From: Loripinus fragilis
Taxonomy: Eukaryota; Mollusca; Bivalvia; Lucinida; Lucinidae
Assembly: GCA_964019695.1 (NCBI GenBank)
Contig: OZ026514.1
Span: forward strand, 98,634,845-98,698,844
Length of the DNA stretch: 64,000 nucleotides
Direction of reading: 5' to 3'
The notes below the pieces were generated by a model that did no database searches, had not been told where the DNA came from, and saw only the letters and a program-made list of their open reading frames with translations. Shown here one piece after another: positions 1 through 11,800 of this stretch; the stretch's first letter is position 1, and each line of letters begins with the position of its first letter. A program made the position numbers and the translations under genes.

Positions 1-541
1 CAAATCAGTGATATAACATATTTGATAATCATAATAATAACAATTGTTTTTTACCGTTTGTATGGCAAGGTAGCATATTATAAGCTTTATGTGGCTCAAC
101 TTACATTTATAAACCTCAATAATCAGCTTCCAACCTAACATTATCATATATCAAATCAGTATATATTTGATATTATAACAATCATTTTTTTACCATTTAT
201 ATGGCAAGGTAGCTTACCTAAATAAATAATTGAGTATAGAATTTTTCTTGAACTTTTCAAACATAAAATTTTTAATTTATAATTTTACAAAGTTATTTTT
301 TTTCAAAAATGCTTAAACTGTAATTTACCAATCAATTTTGTTTGTTTATGTTGATGCTCTATGTCACAGTCAATAATTTTCAATCATGTTGGGACGATTT
401 ACTGTCTGCCTGGGTTGAACCAGTACTAAGCAGAGGATAATGTGTCTTGCCCAAGGACACGTTGTGTCTCAAACCAGCGACCATTCGATCTCAAGCCTAA
501 CACATTACTACTGAGCCTGCATACTCCTTATTATTGGTTAC

Positions 542-748
542 ACAGTAAAACATGTCTTAAAGGGCAACTCAAAGATAGACAAAACAAAGGTCTTAATGAC
601 AAATAATAGCTTAAAGAAGGTCAAAAGTATTGCAGAATGCTCTCTAGGAGCATTCTGCAATACATTTGACCTGCATTAGGCAATAATTGGTCTTGAAACC
701 AATTTTTGGTCTTCTTATTGAGTGGCCGCTTAAGACAGGTTTTACTGT
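542..748. mobile_element. Palindromic MITE family A, copy 1 (ACAGTAAAACC ends)
   Basis: About 207 bp with inverted ends ACAGTAAAAC..GTTTTACTGT, and an inner inverted repeat around TATTGCAGAATGCTC. There is no coding capacity. Other copies in this window are flanked by TA, which suits a Tc1/mariner-type transposase (inference). Confidence 0.8.
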
Positions 749-1740
749 ACAGCATTTATTCTAAAATTCTAAATGATTTCCTATCAGATCTTCAACCCAC
801 AAAGAACAAGTTAGAATAGAAATGATTCTGATCAGACTCTTCCTTAAAGAGCAGAATGGTCTGAGTCTGGGCTGTTTATCTAGGCTCTACGCTTTTTTGG
901 CAAGTGAATAGTGATTGAAACTTTGAATGAAACTTAACAAATTAGTTAAGAGCGAAATCAAATAATACTTTAATTCATGATTTTCTTGACAACATTTTCA
1001 AAAGACATACAACAAAGAAAAAAAAATGTGAGTACTAAAAACTTATTCCATAAATGCCATGTGAACTAAATAAGTCACATGAATTCAATAATAAAAGAGT
1101 ATGAATTAAAGATTGTATCTACCCAGTCCACGGCCAGGAACGTGTGTGCAGGACTCAATGCAATTTTAGGGCACACCCCAACTAATTGCTTGCACTTTTG
1201 ATACAGTGAAATGACAATCTTTCTGACATTATGTACTTGTGTGCCACACAGTCATGTTGTAAATTAAACTACTTTTAGTGTTTACATTTAGAAATGATTA
1301 TTATTGCATAAAAAGCACTGTCACACTTTATCATCAGTCATGTTGTAATAAGTACAAACCCATGAATTAACAAGGCAATTCATATGCTGTTGATTCACAG
1401 ATTAAGTACCTTTAATACACTAGTTCTGGGGCACACAAATATTATGACATCTGATCCTTTAATCTCTCTTATATACTTCTTGGCCCTATTAGACGAATAT
1501 TAATGAAATTGTCCCAACATCCACCACATGTTGACTGTAAAACGGTGACAAATATAGTGCTAAATTTTTGCAATAATAACAATCAAACATTAACTTCGCC
1601 AGGTCCCTTTGGAGATGTTGAAAAACACGGGCTTTGCCTTCTAATTTTTATATCATTCTCATGACCTAGCGAACGTAAATGCATGAAAAAACCCTGTTTG
1701 ATTCCTATACTCAAATATGTCACTACATCAATTTTCTGAT

Positions 1741-1947
1741 ACAGTAAAACCTTTCTTAAGTGGCAACTAAAAATTCACAAAACAAAGGTCTTAAAGACAA
1801 ATGGTAGCTTAATGATGGTCTAAAGTATTGCACAATGCTCTCTTGGAGCATTCTGCAATAATTTTGACCTGCATTAAGCGATAATCAGTCTTCAAAAACC
1901 AATTTTTGTTCTTCTTTTGAGTGGCTGCTTAAGGCGGGTTTTACTGT
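1741..1947. mobile_element. MITE family A, copy 2
   Basis: Same ends and inner hairpin as the copy at 542. Left flank ends in T, giving TACAGT..ACTGTA. Confidence 0.8.
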
Positions 1948-2650
1948 ACTAGGAATCTGGGGAACCACAAATAAAGAAAATAAATTGAACAAATCCTTGC
2001 AAGCCAATGGTATTAAGTCCTTTTCTTTTGTTTAAAGATATTAAGTGCATTTCTTTTGTTTTATTCTTTTTGTTTAATTTTCAACTTTGACAGACAACTT
2101 GCTACCAAATCAAATCCCCTACTTCACCCTCTCATTATCTCTAGTAAAATGGTGCTGCAAACACAGCATATTCCATGTTTCTCCTTATCTTATGGGCACA
2201 GCCATCATATAATGTGTCATTCCATAATGTGACATGCCTCCATGTAAGAGTGTGTAATTTAAAAAAATCTATTTCTTATTTCTCTTAAAAAAATAAAATA
2301 AAAAATAAAAAAATAAAATAAAATAAATAAAAAAAATGAAATTTTTTCTTTTTTTATTTCAAAACCAAGATATATGTTGTGGGTAGTCAAAAGAACCCTC
2401 TCAATGAGACATTTCTTTTGAGTACCCAAAACATATGTTTGGACTGACATAAAAGAAAATAATCAAAAATGTATGCATAAAAAGTTCGCTTATCATGACC
2501 TATAATGTGATAAAAATTTGTTATCAGAAACATCATTAGACATTAGGGACAAGCTGGTAGTAAGGGGCACCTAAGAGAAAGGATTTTGTATCCTTAGCTT
2601 GCAAAGATTAGTTTTTCACAACTTTCTTTATTCTCTAAGGAAAAACATAC

Positions 2651-2869
2651 CCTAGTATGATCAGTCATGACCGATCCTGAAGAACTGGGCCTATCATCCC
2701 CAGATCCATGCTTGATCAGCTCCTTGGAGAACTTGCGTACTGCCATAGCGATGAGACCATCGGACCAATCATACGTGTTGGGGTCAGTCTCTCCATACAG
2801 CTCACCAAGCTTCACACATTTAGGGTTCACTGTAAATACCTCACAGTGACCTTTCTTGGCTCGATTATG
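2651..2869 (-). CDS. DNAH14: DNAH14-like exon 27 (AAA2, last visible)
   Basis: A 73-codon exon, phase 0 both sides: [40 protein letters not shown] and a serine/aspartate tail [22 protein letters not shown]...LGELYG..D..T..W.DGL.. is the AAA2 core. The tail is a class-specific insert before the GPVD Walker B block, which is not in the window. Acceptor TTGGTTACAG, donor ACTAGG|GTATGT. Confidence 0.94.
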
Positions 2870-5800
2870 CTGTAACCAAAAAAAGAAACTTTCTAATCCA
2901 TTATATACTACCATCTTTAACCCTTTGTATTCTGATGAATTTTCCCATACATATTGATGCATTCTTAGTCTAATGCACTTGCTTTCGTAACGCGACGTTT
3001 GATTGGATAACGTAAAAAATTTGCGACAGAATATCCTGCAATCTACTGTCGGAAATAGTTTTACGTCATTAAATATGTCACGTTTCGTTGGATGAAATAT
3101 GGCCTTATGTAGCTTGCAACACTCCAATTCGAGAGGAAACTGCAGAAGTACATTAGAATGGGGATAATTATATTCAAAATTTTCATTGCGGGAGGTATAT
3201 TGTCCGATATAGGTTCGGAAATCACGTTTTATGGCTCCGCTCCCTCGCAGGTAGCCGTAAAACTAAATTTACAACCATATATTCGACAATATACGTCTCC
3301 AAATGAAAATTTTGAATCCAGTTATCCCTTAAAAGAGAATGTGACTGCCCATTGTGTACTTTTAGGGGTCACAGGTAGAATTTTCTAAATTATGATGTAC
3401 TTCGGTCCCTGAAGATTATTTTAATCTTAGCAAATTGAACAGATCCTGATGAAATGCAGCATGATGCTGCATTTCATCTGGGTTTTCATTGTTTGCCATA
3501 GTAGGCGTTTAGGAGTTTCCAGTATACAAAGGGTTAATAAATATTGTTTCAACTTTTGAGAAAAAAAAGTTTGATATTCAAAATGATTCACAGGAAATAG
3601 CAAGTGACATGTTGAATTCCCAGAAAATGATGAAAGAGGTCACAAATTCCATGCCTGGTTTATTAAACAACAGATTTATATCTTTTTGGACTGCTTTGGA
3701 AAAGATAACTCCTGCTTATACCCAATCAATTTCATAACTTATGATGCCTAAACACTTGCACTGACAATAGCTAAAACTCTGTAGACTGCAATTTTCTAAA
3801 TGCACTATGATTCATGTATACTAGTCAAAAGTTATAACCGTCCACTTGTGTTTTTACGGATTTTCTGAAAAGTTGTAAACACTATATCTATTTCACTTGC
3901 AGTACCGAACAGGCCAGCCTATCAGTAAATGATATTCATTAAATTGTATTCGAGAGGCTTTACTGAATACACGGACCCTCAATTTCAAAATTCACAAGAA
4001 TTTGCATTGGGAGGTTGGGTAATTTTTGACATATTGGCCAGTAGCATCGAGTCTAATGCAGATGGAGTGTTCATTTCAACATTTTAGTGTTCAATATGAA
4101 TTTGACTTTTGAAATGAAAACATTTTGCATGTGAAAGGTGGTTATTTAAAAAAATCACGACTCACAAATTGTGCCAAAATGCAAATTATGAAAATGGGCG
4201 TACCACTCTTCAAATTGGCATCTTGCATGTACTGATAAACATTTTGTCAATATCTTTACTGTCTATGGTACATGTCACGTCTGGCTATTTCGAGATGCAA
4301 AAAGACTAGTCATAGCATTTCACGTTTTGAAGAAAATTAATAAAATGCTGGTGACCGGTTAAAACTTTTGGCTAGTATAGTACTGCTCAAGGAAACAATG
4401 GTGATGTGCACTAATCAGTGCAGGTATGCAAGAATGGTAGATCACTTACAACATAAACTGCCTTAGCTTTTCCTCCTTCGTCCTGTTTATCATCCTGGGC
4501 GGTAATTGTCGGCAGCAAGATGAGAGCCTTCTGTAGTATGGTTCTGACTGCAGTCTTCCCGCCACCCGTCGGCCCGACCAGCATCACTCCGTGCCTCACC
4601 ATGATCTGATTGTAGAGCTGTTTCACTTTCTCTATCTGGTGTGGCCAGATCTGGAGACTTTGTTCTCTCACTGACATAGAGATTGCCTTCTACAATATAC
4701 ATGTAAACCTTTCATTAATATTAATACATTTAGTGGCAGTCTTCCCGCCACCCGTCGGCCCGACCAGCATCACTCCGTGCCTCACCATGATCTGATTGTA
4801 CAGCTGTTTCACTATTTCTCAATCTTGTGTAGCCAGATCTGGAGACTTTGTTCTCTCACTGACATAGAGATTGCCTTCTACAATAAACATGTAAACCTTT
4901 CATTAATACATTTAGTGGCAGTCTAATCTCTTTCTCTATCTGGTATGGCCAGATCTGGAGACTTTGTTCTCTCACTGACATAGAGATTGCCTTCTACAAG
5001 ATACATATAAACCTTTCATTAATACATTTAGTGGCAGTCTAATCTCTTTCTCTATCTGGTATGGCCAGATCTGGAGACTTTGTTCTCTCACTGACATAGA
5101 GATTGCCTTCTACAAGATACATATAAACCTTTCATTAATACATTTAGTGGCAGTCTAATCTCTTTCTCTATCTGGTGTGGCCAGATCTGGAGGCTTTGTT
5201 CTCTCACTGACATAGAGATTGCCTTCTACAAGATACATATAAACCTTTCATTAATACATTTAGTGGCAGTCTAATCTCTTTCTCTATCTGGTGTGGCCAG
5301 ATCTGGAGGCTTTGTTCTCTCACTGACATAGAGATTGCCTTCTACAAGATACATATAAACCTTTCATTAATACATTTAGTGGCAGTCTAATCACTTTCTC
5401 TATCTGGTGTGGCCAGATCTGGAGGCTTTGTTCTCTCACTGACATAGAGATTGCCTTCTACAAGATACATATAAACCTTTCATTAATACATTTAGTGGCA
5501 GTCTAATCACTTTCTCTATCTGGTGTGGCCAGATCTGGAGACTTTGTTCTCTCACTGACATAGAGATTGCCTTCTACAAGATACATATAAACCTTTCATT
5601 AATACATTTAGTGGCAGTCTAATCACTTTCTCTATCTGGTGTGGCCAGATCTGGAGGCTTTGTTCTCTCACTGACATAGAGATTGCCTTCTACAAGATAC
5701 ATATAAACCTTTCATTAATACATTTAGTGGCAGTCTAATCACTTTCTCTATCTGGTGTGGCCAGATCTGGAGGCTTTGTTCTCTCACTGACATAGAGATT

Positions 5801-8800
5801 GCCTTCTACAAGATACATATAAACCTTTCATTAATACATTTAGTGGCAGTCTAATCACTTTCTCTATCTGGTGTGGCCAGATCTGGAGGCTTTGTTCTCT
5901 CACTGACATAGAGATTGCCTTCTACAAGATACATATAAACCTTTCATTAATACATTTAGTGGCAGTCTAATCACTTTCTCTATCTGGTGTGGCCAGATCT
6001 GGAGGCTTTGTTCTCTCACTGACATAGAGATTGCCTTCTACAAGATACATATAAACCTTTCATTAATACATTTAGTGGCAGTCTAATCACTTTCTCTATC
6101 TGGTATGGCCAGATCTGGAGGCTTTGTTCTCTCACTGACATAGAGATTGCCTTCTACAAGATACATATAAACCTTTCATTAATACATTTAGTGGCAGTCT
6201 AATCACTTTCTCTATCTGGTGTGGCCAGATCTGGAGGCTTTGTTCTCTCACTGACATAGAGATTGCCTTCTACAAGATACATATAAACCTTTCATTAATA
6301 CATTTAGTGGCAGTCTAATCACTTTCTCTATCTGGTGTGGCCAGATCTGGAGACTTTGTTCTCTCACTGACATAGAGATTGCCTTCTACAAGATACATAT
6401 AAACCTTTCATTAATACATTTAGTGGCAGTCTAATCACTTTCTCTATCTGGTGTGGCCAGATCTGGAGGCTTTGTTCTCTCACTGACATAGAGATTGCCT
6501 TCTACAAGATACATATAAACCTTTCATTAATACATTTAGTGGCAGTCTAATCACTTTCTCTATCTGGTGTGGCCAGATCTGGAGGCTTTGTTCTCTCACT
6601 GACATAGAGATTGCCTTCTACAAGATACATATAAACCTTTCATTAATACATTTAGTGGCAGTCTAATCACTTTCTCTATCTGGTATGGCCAGATCTGGAG
6701 GCTTTGTTCTCTCACTGACATAGAGATTGCCTTCTACAAGATACATATAAACCTTTCATTAATACATTTAGTGGCAGTCTAATCACTTTCTCTATCTGGT
6801 GTGGCCAGATCTGGAGGCTTTGTTCTCCCACTGACATAGAGATTGCCTTCTACAATATACATGTAAACCTTCCATTAATACATTCAGTGGCAGTCTAATC
6901 ACTTTCTCTATCTGGTGTGGCCAGATCTGGAGACTTTGTTCTCTCACTGACATCGAGATTGCCTTCTACAATATACATGTAAACCTTCCATTAATGCATT
7001 TAGTGGCAGTCTTCCCGCCACCCATCGGCCCGACCAGCATCACTCCGTGCCTCACCATGATCTGATTGTACAGCTGCTTCACTTTCTCAATCTGGTGTGG
7101 CCAGATCTGGAGACTTTGTTCTCTCACTGACATAGAGATTGCCTTCTACAAGATACATGCAAACCTTTCATTAAAACACTGCTCTAGTAACAGAAAAAAT
7201 TGAGTGTTATATTGCGACTATTTTATTATCCATTTGTCTAAACACATGTTTGAGTGCTTAAAAAAACAACCTCATATTTTAATTTAAAAATATTTGTATT
7301 TAACTATTTAGATATATTGAACAACTATTTCTTTGACTAGTCTGCAAAAAAAGAAGACTGATCTGCACATTTTTTATTTGCCGTTTCCATATGAAGTTAT
7401 GGTATTAGAAGTTTTCTTCGTACATTGACTTAAATTTCGTATACAGTGCATTTAAAAGTGATCTAGAAATTTATACAAAGTACATATGAGCCGTGACATG
7501 TGATTTCTAACAATGTGGCATTTTGACAAGTGTAGACTCAGAAGAGCATGTGCAGCCTCCCTTTAAGCTTAGAAACTCCAAATGCTGCTAGTCTGTTGCT
7601 TAACAGTCATTGAATATTCAAGCGACTTGCAAAGGCTCTGATCAGTCGCACATACCACATTGTTGGAAATCTCATGTCACGGCTCATATATGCACCACCC
7701 CCTCCACCACACACATATACCTTGTCTTTTCTTATAAGCTGAACTTTTTATGAGCTTGCTGCTTTGATAGCCAAACATGTTTATATCAAAATTTAGATTG
7801 TTACTAGAAGGACTACATATGTATAAGTAGAAATTAAGAAACTTAAGATAACAAAAAATCTTATGAATTTAAAACTATCCTACCTTTAGTCTCTAAAACA
7901 GTGATTGTGAATGATTGGGACCATATTTACCCTAAAAATTTGGATAAAAATCCTGAGTAAACAGTGTAAACCAAGATCAGGCCACTCATTAAGGAGCAGT
8001 CAGATCAGGGGTTATACCATTTACAAATCCATCACTTACTTTTGCACACCTCATCAGATTGTAAAATGAACTTGTTGAGATTTAAGTAAGTTGAGGTACT
8101 AAGGTATCCATATTTTTACAGTAAATAAGGTACAAGTTGCACAAGAGCAAATGCAGTATCCACTAACTTGGCCATTAAAATTTACTTGAAAATTACTATA
8201 TTTAGACATACCAAGTATTCCGTGGTCCGGGTCTGATGGTTTGCCATTTTAGACCATTAAAACGTTGACGTCTTAGATTGTCTCAGTGAGTGAATCAGAA
8301 TATATGAAAGATAACATTATAGCTCAAACATACCTCAAGTATTCCGTGGTCCGGATCTGGTGGTTTGACTCCTGGGAACAGATCAGCCAGTATACTCTCA
8401 AACAATGGTACATCCTCGGCCAGAAACTTAGGTAGGTTAGCTTCTCTCAAGGAGTAAATCAGAATAAATGATAGATAACGTTATAGCTCAAACATACCTC
8501 AAGTATTCCGTGGTCCGGGTCTGGTGGTTTGACTCCTGGGAACAGATCAGCCAGTATACTCTCAAACAATGGTACATCCTCGGCCAGAAACTTAGGCAGG
8601 TTAGCTTCTCTTAGTGAGTGAATCAGAATAAAGGATTCTTCTTTTTCTGTCAGTTTAGTGTTAGCAGCATCAAACCTAAAAATGAATGACAACACAGTTT
8701 AACTGAAACACTCAAAATTGAACACGTTACTTTAAAATGCTATACCCTAATCTGAACAACTTTCAACTCCTTCTGTGCTAGCAAAACTCTGACATCTGCT

Positions 8801-11800
8801 GTTCACCTTTCCAAACAATTCTGAACCTATCAGGACTGACAAAACTGGATTCAAACCGTTTGACACTCTGATGGTATTCCCTGAGGTTATTATTTTTTTT
8901 TAAAGTGAGCAGAATACTACAAAAGCATGAAAAATTACCCAGCAGTACTTTGGGTTATCTGAGGAGCACCGTGGCTTAGTTGGTAGAGTGTTACACTTGG
9001 GATCGAAAAGTCACAGGTTTAAGACTCTCCAGAGGCATTGTATTGTGTTCTTTAGCAAGACACTTTATCCATTGCTTAGTACTGGTTCAACCCAGGAAGA
9101 CAGGAAAAAGTTCCAGCATGCCATGTAACATCAACATAAACATAATAATAAAAACACTTTTGAGCTTTGGGCATTTGAGCTACCCAGAGTTGTCTGTACT
9201 TACTTCTGCTGAGCTTGCAGTCTACCATGACCAGCCATAACAAGAACTGACTTGATGGCTCTCATTCCAAAATCATAGTGATCTTGTTGTGAGAGCTGTC
9301 GACTCGCCAACTGATACAGATTGACAATCTTCCCTGACAGAAGCTTTGCGTCCTGGAACCCCTCCGAGAACAGCATGATCTCAGCAATCAGGGGATAGTC
9401 CGGTACCATCATGGCTACTTGGCGGAACAAAGACTTCAGGTTGTCTGGCAGCTCAACACGTCCAGCATATCTAGAAATAGACAAGTTTAGTTGTAATAAT
9501 ACCTGGCTAAGGCAAGAGCATTAGGAGATGAAGAAAAAGTGTTCACTTTCATCTCTTCTATAATTAATGGATATTTTGACAAATGATATTTAACTAGACA
9601 AGATGCCACGGAAAGTGGGAAATACGGTCTTTGCTTTTAGTTGACATGAAAGCAATATTCATTTAGGGGATAACTGTATTCAAAATTTTAATTTGGGGAG
9701 GTGTACAGTCAGAAATTTAGTTTTACCGCGATGCCCAAATTAAAATTTTGAACATGGTTATCCCCATTCTAATGCACTACTAACATTTTTTCCTTCAAAA
9801 AGACAGTGAAAATGTACTATGCTGCTCCTACCTCCAGCGGCTGACAGCTGCATAAAACAGCTTGCAAGCTGCATATATTCACTTGTCAACTAATGAAAAG
9901 TGACATCATGTAATGATGTTGAATTTGCGACAGTATATCACAGGATATACTGTCGCAAATTTACAGCCTCACCGGCGTCACTGCGTTGTGTCCTTGAGCA
10001 AGAACATTAATCCTAGCTTAGTACTGGTTCAACCCAGGATGATCCGTCCCTTTATAACTGAAAGATTGTTGATGGGACGTAAAGAATCAAATCAAACAAA
10101 CAAAACTGTCGCAAATTTATAACGTTATCCAATCAGATGTCGCATTGCATTTGCAATTGCATTAGAATATTGCTTAAAATCTGTGACGAATGAGTTTAAC
10201 AGTTATGTTTCAACCAGCACAAACCAAAAAAGCTTTTGTGCACCTAAATGCATATTAAAGTCAATGGATAAAAAAATATTCACAATTGACTCTTCATTTT
10301 TTTTATCTTATCCTAGAACTTACGTTGGATTCATCGTGATAAAATATCCACATGTGGCATTCAGCTTGATGTCCTTGCCTTCAAACATGAACATGGGGGC
10401 GTTGGCATCTTTAGCGGTCTTGATCGTAAGAATCTGCTGAGCCACCACAGACAGGACTTCCAGGTCTATCCTGTTAAACTCATCAAAACAACACCAACTG
10501 CCTGACTGTGAGAGACCAGAGAAGAACTTGCCCAGCATCTTGTAATCCAGGCCCTCAGAACAGTTGAATACCACACATTGTTTACCCATTGCCTGAAATA
10601 ATTAAATGGGCCATTGATTGATTGAGTTAAGGCTTTAAGTTCTATTCAACAATATTTTAGTCATGTTGGGACTTCTCCCTGAGAGAGGGAGTTAGAAAAG
10701 ATGAATGGGATAGACTAATAGGCCCCGACCCCCACAGTGAAGCAAATTTCATCCCACAAAAAAGCCAAATATGAAAGGGCCATATGTCTGAAAGCTGCAG
10801 CAGAGAATGCACCATCCTACCACCCAAAATGAAACGGGCCATGTGTATGCATTTAGACAGTTAATAAAAATGGAGATATGACAGTGTCTTAAATCCAGGT
10901 GTACTTAACTACGGTACATTTCTGATCGTAGAATTATTCACTAATTAAATGAAGACATGACAGGCATTTGATTAAGTGACATTTTCAAAATGTATGAAAC
11001 TGTGTTTACAATAAATATCCATAAACTTTAATTTCTAACCAAAATTATCCAAAATTTAAAAAAAAAATGCATTTAACAAGAAAATGTTATAACCAAATAC
11101 ATGAAGAAGCAAACAGCATAACACTGATCAGGCTGCTCCTAGAGGAGCAGCCTGATCTGAGTTTATGCTGTTTGATCAAGCCTATATTTATTAAGAAGAT
11201 TTAGGGTAAATAGGATGGCACAGTATTATGGTGGCTCATTAAGATGTAATTCTATAACCACCTATATTGTCAAGCCATACCTTAGCGAGATCTTTGACAG
11301 TTTCTGTTTTCCCCGTGCCAGCCGGTCCAGCTGGTGACCCTCCTAGATGTAGGTGCAGGGCACCAGTCAAGGTAAGGTAACATCTGTCAGTAAGTGGAGT
11401 GATAACCAGTCTAGAAGAGCAGCCTAGGTACTCGTACCCATACAGGAATGAAGCGTTACTCTGGTAAACTTGACAGTTGTTCGTCTGTTCATCCCACTCA
11501 TACCTTAGTTGTCTGAAAACAGAAATTAGGCCATGCTATGAAATCATGGTAATTTTTGACCATAGTTGTCTAGCAAAAAAATGTTGCTAAATATAGGCAA
11601 ATTTTTTTTTTTTTTTTAAACTGTTATTTGGGATTTTTTTTTTTGCTGCATTTGGAACTTTACATTTCCTTCAACCATCTGTGAGTCAGTTATCCCATCT
11701 CCATGATCCAATGCAAGTTTCTCCTAAACAATTAACCAGTACAGTGCAGTCCCTTTATAATACTATGTTTGTGGTCCATAGGAATGTGATAAGTGGACCT

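Larger units (their letters stand above)
1..2650 (-). other. Intron 27 (incomplete)
   Basis: No dynein exon was found here: nothing resembling the expected next block (DGPVD..W.EN.N) is visible on the minus strand. It holds a degraded SINE tail (about 390-500), two palindromic MITEs, an A/T-simple stretch at 2265-2350 and a CATATGTT hairpin. The rest, including 900-1740, shows nothing recognisable. Confidence 0.6.

Noticed and set aside
2594..3127. A single long minus-strand exon of 177 codons
   Set aside because: Only 2651-2869 is dynein; the rest is intron reading into the TTAA element, and clear splice sites bound the real exon.
4490..4702. Alternative 70-codon frame at exon 26
   Set aside because: Shadow frame of the P-loop exon; the true frame holds GPTGGGKT and joins exons 25 and 27.
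8498..8675. DNAH6 as the gene identity
   Set aside because: AAA1 fits DNAH6 and DNAH14 about equally, but the AAA2 insert and NPKCV..ELYG favour DNAH14; kept as the main alternative because no alignment could be run.
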